Positions 1-5,670 of a DNA stretch of 5,670 nucleotides are shown piece after piece. Position numbers and translations under genes: made by a program. Below the pieces are notes generated by a model. It did not search any database, was not told where the DNA came from, and saw only the letters and a program-made list of their open reading frames with translations. Source of the stretch: Fidelibacterota bacterium (GTDB lineage Bacteria > Fidelibacterota > Marinisomatia > Marinisomatales > S15-B10); contig NZHL01000008.1 of NCBI GenBank assembly GCA_002691365.1, forward strand, positions 63,557 to 69,226. The letters run 5' to 3'. Position 1 is the first letter of the stretch; every line of letters starts with the position of its first letter.

Positions 1-72
1 AGAGGTCCTGGCGCTGGAATAAAAGTAACATCTGCTGGTGTTTTTAATGATCTTAACTTAATTTTAAAATAA
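1..72 (+). CDS. thrA: C-terminal end of homoserine dehydrogenase, probably bifunctional aspartokinase/homoserine dehydrogenase (partial)
   Basis: Frame 1 is open from the left edge to a TAA at 70-72 and gives 23 residues, beginning RGPGAGIKVTSAGVF and ending NLILK. The pattern R-G-x-GAG-x-x-VT-(A/S)-AGVF-x-D is the extreme C-terminus of homoserine dehydrogenases that lack a trailing ACT domain. It is shared by bifunctional ThrA/MetL enzymes and by yeast-type monofunctional enzymes. The enzyme reduces aspartate semialdehyde to homoserine with NAD(P)H. The bifunctional form also carries the aspartokinase that starts the pathway and is often feedback-inhibited by threonine. Only the tail is visible, so the kinase and regulatory domains cannot be confirmed. 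The bifunctional call rests on the context: asd, thrB and thrC follow, and a threonine-pathway cluster of this kind usually starts with thrA. The gap to asd is 9 bases. Confidence 0.82.
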   Translation, partial: RGPGAGIKVTSAGVFNDLNLILK

Positions 73-81
73 GCATAAATT

Positions 82-1182
82 ATGAAGTCAAAAATTAAAG
101 TTAGCGTTTTAGGTGGAACTGGGATGGTTGGCCAAATTTATATTTCTCTTTTGTTAAATCATCCTTGGTTTCAAATAGTTGATATTGCTGCATCAAAAAA
201 ATCAAGTGGTAAATCTTTTAAAGAAGTTTTAAAAAATAGATGGAAAATAAAAACAAATTTTCCCGATCAAATTAATAATTTAGTGTTAAGAGATATTTTT
301 GATTTTAATTCTATTCCAAATGATGTACAAATTGTTTTTACAGCAGCTGAACTAGAAGACAAAATAAAAACACAAGAGTTAGAATTTAAATATGCAAATC
401 ATGGCTATTCTGTAGTGAGTAATACAAGTGCAAATCGATGGACTGATGATGTTCCAATGATAATTCCAGAAATAAATTCAGATCATTTAGAAATAATTGA
501 AAAACAACAAAAGAAAAGAAATTTTCCTAAAAATGGTTTTGTTGTTTCTAAATCAAATTGTTCGATACAATCATTTTTAGTAGCGATTGATGCTTTAAAT
601 AAATCAGGTTTTAATGTTAATAAAATTAATGTTACTACAATGCAAGCATTATCTGGAGGTGGAATTAAAATTATTAATGATAAAAATTATCAAAATAATC
701 TAATTCCTTTTATTAATGGAGAAGAAGAAAAAACAGAAAACGAACCTTTAAAAATTTTTGGTAAAGTTCAGGATAATAAAATTATAAAATCAAAAAATTT
801 ATCTATAAATGCATTTTGCTCAAGAGTACCTATAATTGATGGGCATTCTGCTGTTGTACAATTACAATTTGATAATAAAGTTCCTAAAATAAGCGAGATT
901 CTACATATTTGGGAAAATTATAAATCAATTCCTCAATTTTTAAAACTTCCAACTGCTCCTGAATTTCCAATAAAATATTTATATGAAGATGACCGACCAC
1001 AAACTTCATTAGATATTTTTAATGACAAAGGAATGGCTGTTTCAATTGGAAGATTAAAGAATGATAAAATTTTTGATGTAAAGTTTTTTTCTTTATCACA
1101 TAATACAATAAGAGGTGCTGCTGGAGGAGCTATTTTGGTTGCAGAATTATTATACAAACAAAATTTTCTGAAAAATTTATGA
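82..1182 (+). CDS. asd: Aspartate-semialdehyde dehydrogenase, archaeal/fungal-like type
   Basis: This cytosolic enzyme reduces aspartyl-4-phosphate to aspartate semialdehyde with NADPH, the branch point to lysine, methionine and threonine. The 366-residue protein has the usual family length. An N-terminal Rossmann loop GGTGMVG (residues 11-17) binds NADPH. The catalytic cysteine is C160 in KSNCSIQ, followed by the conserved stretch TTMQALSGGG (185-194). R248 and H255 in SRVPIIDGH are the expected substrate-binding Arg and general-base His, and E221 lies in the usual acidic substrate-loop region. The C-terminus has RGAAGGAILVAELL (344-357), the final cofactor-side helix. The SNCS active site and overall pattern look more like the archaeal/fungal branch than the enterobacterial GNCT type; this is judged from motifs, not from a tree. 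The ATG start puts the Rossmann loop ten residues in, as expected. No clear Shine-Dalgarno precedes it. The stop overlaps the thrB start. Confidence is high for function and moderate for subfamily. Confidence 0.95.
   Translation: MKSKIKVSVLGGTGMVGQIYISLLLNHPWFQIVDIAASKKSSGKSFKEVLKNRWKIKTNFPDQINNLVLRDIFDFNSIPNDVQIVFTAAELEDKIKTQELEFKYANHGYSVVSNTSANRWTDDVPMIIPEINSDHLEIIEKQQKKRNFPKNGFVVSKSNCSIQSFLVAIDALNKSGFNVNKINVTTMQALSGGGIKIINDKNYQNNLIPFINGEEEKTENEPLKIFGKVQDNKIIKSKNLSINAFCSRVPIIDGHSAVVQLQFDNKVPKISEILHIWENYKSIPQFLKLPTAPEFPIKYLYEDDRPQTSLDIFNDKGMAVSIGRLKNDKIFDVKFFSLSHNTIRGAAGGAILVAELLYKQNFLKNL
1179..1182 (+). other. asd/thrB start-stop overlap (ATGA)
   Basis: The thrB ATG (1179-1181) and the asd TGA (1180-1182) share the tetranucleotide ATGA. 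The bases just upstream (tctgaaaaattt) contain no convincing Shine-Dalgarno. A ribosome finishing asd could re-initiate directly on thrB, which implies translational coupling and similar synthesis rates. The overlap is seen directly; the coupling is inferred. Confidence 0.8.
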
Positions 1183-2108
1183 AAAATAAAATTAAAGTTA
1201 GAGCAAGTGCTTCAATAGCTAACATTTCTTGTGGATTTGATTGTTTAGGATTATCAATAAAAGAACCATACGATGAAGTAACTCTAGAATTTAATAATTC
1301 CAAAAAATTATCAATTACAGTATCTGGAAAAAAATCTAGCTTAATTCCTGTTAATCCAGAAAAAAATACTGCTGGAAAAGCAATTTTGTCATTTTTACAC
1401 AGTATTGGAGAAAAAAAAGGTTTAAATATTCATATAAAAAAAGGAATTCCTCCTGGAAGTGGAATTGGTTCAAGTGCTTCAAGTGCTGCAGCTGCTGTAT
1501 TTGGAATAAATGAATTATTTGGCAATCCATATAAATTAGAAAAACTAATTTTTCACGGTATGGCTGGAGAAGAAGTTGCTTCTGGTAGCTTTCATGCTGA
1601 TAATATAGCTCCAGCAATTTTAGGAGGAATAAGATTAATCCGAAGCTATGAACCACTTGAAATTTTAAATTTACCAATTCCAAAAAAATTAATGTGTGTT
1701 GTTGTTTTACCTGACTTTTCGATTAATACCTACGATGCAAGAAATATGCTTCCAAAAAGAGTTCCTTTAAAATCAGCCGTTGAACAAGCTGGAAATCTTG
1801 CTGGGTTTACAATTGCGCTTTATCAAGAAAATTATGAATTAATGCAAAGATCTATGGTTGATCTTTTTGCTGAACCTGTAAGAGGAAAATTAATTCCAGG
1901 TTATAAAAAAATTCAAAATCTTTTGAAAAAAGAAAATGTTATTGGATGCGGGATTTCTGGTTCAGGACCTGCAATATTTGCCCTTGCAAATGATATTGAT
2001 GTTTCAAAAAAAATTAAAACATTGATAATAAATGAATTTAAAAAAATTGGTATTGATTCAATTGGATATATATCAAAAGTACAAACTTTACCCCCTCAGA
2101 TAATTTAA
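1179..2108 (+). CDS. thrB: Homoserine kinase (GHMP kinase family)
   Basis: It phosphorylates homoserine with ATP to O-phosphohomoserine, committing carbon to threonine. At 309 residues it matches the usual length (about 310 in E. coli). All three GHMP motifs are present. Motif 1, near the N-terminus, includes ASIANISCGFDCLGL (residues 11-25). Motif 2 is the glycine/serine-rich ATP loop PPGSGIGSSASSAAAA (91-106). Motif 3 is the C-terminal GCGISGSGPAIFAL (256-269). The substrate-side segment FHADN (138-142) and E131 also fit homoserine kinases and argue against other GHMP members such as mevalonate or galactokinases. The neighbours asd and thrC make the assignment firm. The start is fixed by the 4-base overlap with asd and by the conserved N-terminal strand KIKVRASAS. 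An A8 run at 1411-1418 sits in frame. No disruption or unusual composition relative to its neighbours is seen. Confidence 0.96.
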   Translation: MKNKIKVRASASIANISCGFDCLGLSIKEPYDEVTLEFNNSKKLSITVSGKKSSLIPVNPEKNTAGKAILSFLHSIGEKKGLNIHIKKGIPPGSGIGSSASSAAAAVFGINELFGNPYKLEKLIFHGMAGEEVASGSFHADNIAPAILGGIRLIRSYEPLEILNLPIPKKLMCVVVLPDFSINTYDARNMLPKRVPLKSAVEQAGNLAGFTIALYQENYELMQRSMVDLFAEPVRGKLIPGYKKIQNLLKKENVIGCGISGSGPAIFALANDIDVSKKIKTLIINEFKKIGIDSIGYISKVQTLPPQII

Positions 2109-2114
2109 ATTTTG
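2109..2114 (+). promoter_or_regulatory. Non-ATG translation start region of thrC
   Basis: The thrB TAA (2106-2108) is in the thrC frame, so translation must start after it. The only plausible starts are TTG at 2112-2114, or less likely ATT at 2109-2111. The next in-frame TTG (2145) would remove the conserved N-terminus, and the first in-frame ATG is codon 190, well past the PLP lysine. No Shine-Dalgarno is visible, so initiation probably depends on ribosomes terminating on thrB three bases upstream. Confidence 0.75.
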
Positions 2115-3383
2115 AAATATAGAAGCATATTAAATGATAAAAATTTGGTTAGTTTTTCTGAAGCTTTATTTGAAGGTTTAGCAAATGATGGAAGTTTATT
2201 TGTTCCAAACGAAATTCCAAATTATAATCTCAAAAAAAAATATGTTAATTATTTCAATCTTGCTCAAGATATTATATATCCATTTGTAAAAGAGAATATA
2301 AATTTAAATGAACTTAAAAAAATATGTGAAGAATCATTTAATTTTGAAGTTCCACTAAAAAAATTAGACGATAATATTTATATATTAGAATTATTCCATG
2401 GTCCAACTCTTGCTTTTAAAGACTTCGCTGCTAGATTTCTAGCTAGATCTTTTTCTCTTTTAAATAAAAACAAATTAACTATTTTAGTTGCCACTTCTGG
2501 AGATACAGGGGGTGCTGTAGCCAATGGTTTTTCAGGAGTTAAAGGAATTAATGTTGTAATTTTGTATCCTTCTAAACGAGTAACCGAAATACAAGAACTG
2601 CAATTAACCCGAGTAAAAAAAAATGTGAAGACTATTGAAGTCAGTGGTACATTTGACGATTGTCAAAAATTAGTCAAAATGGCATTTTCAGATAAAAAGT
2701 TGCGAAATAATGTAAACTTAACATCAGCTAATTCAATCAATATTGGGAGGTTAATACCTCAAATTACATATTATATTTGGGCAAAAAATAAATTAAACGA
2801 AAGTTCTAACCCTGTTTTTTGCGTTCCGAGTGGAAATTTAGGAAACTTAACTGGAGGAATTCTAGCAAAATTAAGTGGAATCAAAATAAAAAGTTTTTTA
2901 GCTGCTACAAATTCAAATGATTCTTTAGTTAGATATTTAAAAAACGGAAGTTTTAAAATTGAATCAACAATTAAAACAATTTCTAATGCAATGGATGTAG
3001 GAAACCCAAGCAATCTTGAAAGAATAAAATTTTTATATAACTTTAATTTAAATAATATAAAAAATGATATAAAATCTATAAGTATAAATGATTCAACAAC
3101 TATAAAAATGATTAAAAAAATTAAAAATAAATATAATTATACTATTTGTCCTCATACTGCTGTAGGATTAGCTAATATTGAAAAAAGGGGAATCAAACAG
3201 AACCCTGTTATATATCTAGCAACTGCACATCCATTAAAATTTAAAAACATTATTGAACCTATAATCGAAGAGAAAATTGAACTTCCAGATACAATAAAAT
3301 CATTATATGAAAAACAAAAAAAATCAATTAAAATGGACCCATTTTATGATAAATTTAAGAGTTTTCTATTGAAGAATTTTTAA
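2112..3383 (+). CDS. thrC: Threonine synthase, PLP-dependent
   Basis: It converts O-phosphohomoserine and water to threonine and phosphate, the last pathway step, in the cytosol. From a TTG start the protein has 423 residues, close to the E. coli/yeast-like class (about 430) rather than the shorter class. The N-terminus reads MKYRSILNDKNLVSFSEAL, then an NDGSLFVP segment, as in that class. The PLP-binding lysine is K103 in HGPTLAFKDFAARFL. ATSGDTGGAV (127-136) lies in the cofactor cleft, SANSINIGRLIPQ (205-217) is a family signature, and SGNLGNLTGG (240-249) is the PLP phosphate-binding loop. CPHTAVGLA (346-354) and TAHPLKF (371-377) are the expected C-terminal motifs. It follows thrB by 3 bases and precedes ppc by 2. 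Two in-frame A9 runs (2232-2240 and 2615-2623) are potential slippage sites, but the frame is intact. Function is secure; the start is well supported but is not an ATG. Confidence 0.95.
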   Translation: MKYRSILNDKNLVSFSEALFEGLANDGSLFVPNEIPNYNLKKKYVNYFNLAQDIIYPFVKENINLNELKKICEESFNFEVPLKKLDDNIYILELFHGPTLAFKDFAARFLARSFSLLNKNKLTILVATSGDTGGAVANGFSGVKGINVVILYPSKRVTEIQELQLTRVKKNVKTIEVSGTFDDCQKLVKMAFSDKKLRNNVNLTSANSINIGRLIPQITYYIWAKNKLNESSNPVFCVPSGNLGNLTGGILAKLSGIKIKSFLAATNSNDSLVRYLKNGSFKIESTIKTISNAMDVGNPSNLERIKFLYNFNLNNIKNDIKSISINDSTTIKMIKKIKNKYNYTICPHTAVGLANIEKRGIKQNPVIYLATAHPLKFKNIIEPIIEEKIELPDTIKSLYEKQKKSIKMDPFYDKFKSFLLKNF

Positions 3384-3385
3384 CA

Positions 3386-5670
3386 ATGAAAAATAATTTA
3401 AAAAATTTAATAAAATTATCAGCTGAAAAGTTATTAACAAAATCACTTACGAAAAGGGTTTTATATATATCTTCAATTTTAGATGAAATATATACTGAAA
3501 ATAGTATAAAGGAATATGATATATTAAGAACTACTCTTTTTGATATAATAATTAAATCTAATTTTAAATATAATTATAATAATATTCAGACATTGTTTAA
3601 AAAATGGTCTGTAAACCAAATTGATTTTTCATTGAAATTTTTTAGTACTTTTTTTCATTTGCTCAACCAAGCTGAATTACAAGAAATTAATTCAATAAAT
3701 AAAAAAAGAAGTGAGAATGCAAATGAATCAAAACCATTATCTGATTCAATACAAGAGTCTATTAAACTATACAAAGAATCAAATATATCATTAGAAAAAA
3801 CTCTTGATTATATAAATAAAATTAATATCATTCCAACTTTTACTGCGCATCCTACTGAAGCAAGAAGACAGTCATTACTTGATAAACAACAATCTTTAAC
3901 ATTCGATATAGAAAAATTATTATTTACCCTAATGAGCAAAAATGAAAAAGAATACTTAAATGAAAAAATAAAGCGATCATTGACAATGTTATTATTAACT
4001 GATGACTTAAGAACTACCAGAGTCACTGTCAATGATGAGATAAAAAATACAATATATCATTGTACTCGTTCATTATGGAATGCAATACCAGAATTACATA
4101 AAAATCTTTCTAATTCTATGAAATTATACTACAACTATGAATTGCAAACAAAAGATTTTATAAAATTTAGAACTTGGGTAGGTGGCGATAGAGATGGTAA
4201 TCCTAATGTTACAAATGAAATTACTCAAAATGCAATTACCTTACAAAAAATTACTATTCTTGAAAAATACAAAAATTCATTAACTGAAGTATATAGAGAT
4301 TTAAGTTTAAAAATTGAAAAATCAGAAAAAAATATTGATTTATTTGAATCAATACAAAATGATTTAACAAAAATAAAAATCTCTAATCATGTTATTGAAA
4401 GATTAAGATTTGAACCTATCCGATTAAAAATAAATTGTATTCAATTGAAAATTGATATTCTTATTTCAGATATTAAAAAAAATAAAAGTCAATTATCTTA
4501 TTCTTCATTAGATTTTCAAAAAGATTTAAATATTATATATATAACCCTTAAAAAACTAAATTATTCTATTTTATATAAGAATGGACCACTTAATGATTTA
4601 ATAATAAGATCAAAAACTTTTGGTTTTATACTTATGAGTTTGGACATTCGACAGCATTCAAATAATCATGAAATAGCAATTCATGAAATTTTTTCTAATT
4701 TTAATATTATAGATAATTACACTGAACTTAATGAAATAGATAAATCAAAAATTTTAAATAAAGAATTTTTTAATTTTAAAATTAAAATTGATAAAACCTC
4801 ATCTTTTAATTTTTCAGATGAAACTATACAGCTTATAAAAACACTTAAAACAATAAAAAGTGAATTAAAAAAAGATTCCTCATGTATATCATCATATATA
4901 ATAAGTATGACACATTCCAAATCAGATATTTTAGAGGTATTGTTTTTACTAAAACTTTTTGATTTAATATTGATAAAGAATAATAAAATGATTTCTTATT
5001 TGGATGTTATTCCTCTTTATGAAACAATAGATGATTTATATAATGCTCCGAATCTATTATTGGAACTAATTGATGATAATATTTATAATAAATACCTTAA
5101 AAGTAGAAATAATTTTCAAGAAGTAATGTTAGGATATTCTGATAGTAATAAAGATGGTGGAATGGGAATGGCAACTTGGGCATTAAATGAAAGCCAAGAA
5201 AAAATTGCAAAATTATTTAATAAAAAAAATATTAATCATAGGCTATTTCATGGTAGAGGTGGTTCGGTTAGCAGAGGAGGAGGAAGAACAAACCTTGCTA
5301 TTTTAAGTTTACCTAAAGAATGTCAAAATGGTACTATTAGGATGACAGAACAAGGTGAAGTTATCTCCTATAGATATGGTTCTGGTGCAATTGCAAAGAG
5401 ACATTTAGAGCAAATTGTAAATGCTGTTCTCAAAGGATTAATTTCAAAATCAAATATCAGTAAAAAAGATGAAATTAATTTATTATCAAAAATTGCTCGT
5501 TCATCAGAGGAAATATATAAAAATAAAATTTTTTCTAAAGAATGTTGGGATTTCTTCATAAATATTTCTCCAATTAAACATATAAGTAGACTTCCAATTG
5601 CATCTCGTCCGGCCTCAAGATCCACACTAGAAAGTTTTAATGATTTAAGAGCAATTCCATGGGTTTTTTC
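3386..5670 (+). CDS. ppc: Phosphoenolpyruvate carboxylase, 3' end cut by the window edge
   Basis: It carboxylates PEP with bicarbonate to oxaloacetate, refilling the TCA cycle and supplying the aspartate skeleton. The frame is open for 761 codons plus two bases, with no frameshift. Motifs in order are FHLLNQAE (residues 90-97), FTAHPTEARR (catalytic H155), VGGDRDGNPNV (265-275), LDIRQHS (R422), GYSDSNKDGG (583-592), FHGRGGSVSRGGG (H622, R624, R630), TEQGEVISYRYG (654-665), RPASR (741-745) and LRAIPWVFS (from 754). From remembered E. coli numbering, H155, R422, K589, H622, R624 and R755 match catalytic H138, R396, K546, H579, R581 and R713. R630 matches R587 of the aspartate/malate inhibitor site. 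The other inhibitor-site residues lie in the missing C-terminus, roughly 140 residues by comparison with E. coli, so allosteric control cannot be judged. The segment between R422 and K589 is about 17 residues longer than in E. coli and rich in Lys, Asn and Ile. The ATG lies 2 bases after the thrC stop, with only a weak GAAG upstream. Confidence 0.97.
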   Translation, partial: MKNNLKNLIKLSAEKLLTKSLTKRVLYISSILDEIYTENSIKEYDILRTTLFDIIIKSNFKYNYNNIQTLFKKWSVNQIDFSLKFFSTFFHLLNQAELQEINSINKKRSENANESKPLSDSIQESIKLYKESNISLEKTLDYINKINIIPTFTAHPTEARRQSLLDKQQSLTFDIEKLLFTLMSKNEKEYLNEKIKRSLTMLLLTDDLRTTRVTVNDEIKNTIYHCTRSLWNAIPELHKNLSNSMKLYYNYELQTKDFIKFRTWVGGDRDGNPNVTNEITQNAITLQKITILEKYKNSLTEVYRDLSLKIEKSEKNIDLFESIQNDLTKIKISNHVIERLRFEPIRLKINCIQLKIDILISDIKKNKSQLSYSSLDFQKDLNIIYITLKKLNYSILYKNGPLNDLIIRSKTFGFILMSLDIRQHSNNHEIAIHEIFSNFNIIDNYTELNEIDKSKILNKEFFNFKIKIDKTSSFNFSDETIQLIKTLKTIKSELKKDSSCISSYIISMTHSKSDILEVLFLLKLFDLILIKNNKMISYLDVIPLYETIDDLYNAPNLLLELIDDNIYNKYLKSRNNFQEVMLGYSDSNKDGGMGMATWALNESQEKIAKLFNKKNINHRLFHGRGGSVSRGGGRTNLAILSLPKECQNGTIRMTEQGEVISYRYGSGAIAKRHLEQIVNAVLKGLISKSNISKKDEINLLSKIARSSEEIYKNKIFSKECWDFFINISPIKHISRLPIASRPASRSTLESFNDLRAIPWVF

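Larger units (their letters stand above)
1..5670 (+). other. Threonine biosynthesis operon thrA-asd-thrB-thrC-ppc
   Basis: Five genes run in one direction with spacings of 9, -4, 3 and 2 bases. There is no room for internal promoters or terminators between them, and no hairpin followed by a T-run is seen at any junction. The first and last genes are cut by the window edges, so the operon may extend either way. Co-transcription is inferred from spacing and shared pathway. The leader, where a threonine attenuator or other control would sit, is outside the window. Confidence 0.85.

Noticed and set aside
1..81. Promoter or thr attenuator upstream of asd
   Set aside because: Positions 1-72 are coding for the ThrA tail and only 9 bases remain before asd. 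No leader peptide, terminator hairpin or clear promoter pair is present.
933..1157. Open frame on the minus strand, 74 codons, inside asd
   Set aside because: It lies wholly antisense to a well-supported enzyme, shows no recognisable domain or own start context, and is expected by chance where A/T-rich codons give few antisense stops.
91..1201. Identical 14-base stretch near the starts of asd (91-104) and thrB (1188-1201)
   Set aside because: Both encode KIKV, the first beta strand of each protein, in an AT-rich codon set. Chance and similar residues explain it, and there is no sign of a functional repeat.
1351..1683. Open frame on the minus strand, 110 codons, inside thrB
   Set aside because: The Leu/Gln/Phe-rich translation looks hydrophobic but is only the complement of the thrB codons. 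The sense strand has all GHMP motifs, and there is no independent evidence of a gene.
2771..3013. Open frame on the minus strand inside thrC
   Set aside because: Antisense shadow of the PLP phosphate-loop region, with no family resemblance.
3808..5625. Three short minus-strand open frames (3808-4032, 4717-4920, 5368-5625) inside ppc
   Set aside because: The plus strand carries an uninterrupted PEPC frame with all catalytic motifs across these positions, so the antisense frames are coincidental.
3386..5670. Possible pseudogene or frameshifted ppc, because no stop is reached
   Set aside because: Codon-by-codon reading gives one open frame, with motifs spaced as in the family up to the RAIPW region. 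The missing stop is explained by the window edge.

Overview
The window is a single co-directional gene cluster on the + strand of a very AT-rich bacterial genome (about a quarter G+C by eye). It holds the threonine branch of aspartate-family amino acid biosynthesis, followed by phosphoenolpyruvate carboxylase. It contains no RNA gene, mobile element, CRISPR array or long non-coding stretch. The largest intergenic gap is 9 bases.

Layout: the last 24 codons of a homoserine dehydrogenase domain, probably bifunctional thrA (1-72); aspartate-semialdehyde dehydrogenase asd (82-1182); homoserine kinase thrB (1179-2108, overlapping asd by 4 bases); threonine synthase thrC (2112-3383, TTG start); and ppc (3386 to the right edge, 761 complete codons, 3' end missing). 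All frames are open and the motifs of all four long genes are intact, so nothing looks decayed.

How the genes work together: PEP carboxylase turns PEP and bicarbonate into oxaloacetate, which is transaminated to aspartate by an enzyme not encoded here. The aspartokinase and homoserine dehydrogenase activities (ThrA, mostly off the left edge) and Asd turn aspartate into homoserine. ThrB phosphorylates homoserine and ThrC makes threonine. With ThrA, the cluster would cover PEP to threonine except for the transaminase step. The junctions (9 bases, a 4-base overlap, 3 bases, 2 bases) indicate one polycistronic transcript with translational coupling. Any promoter or attenuator must lie left of the window.

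Organism: the low G+C, the absence of clear Shine-Dalgarno sequences and the compact gene packing suggest a streamlined, possibly marine, bacterium such as a Marinimicrobia-like or Bacteroidota-like lineage. That placement is inference and is not fixed by the sequence. The proteins are rich in Lys, Asn and Ile, as expected from AT pressure.

I see no undescribed biological system here. The points most worth a second look are the linkage of ppc to the thr genes, the insertion of asd between thrA and thrB, and the unavoidable non-ATG start of thrC.
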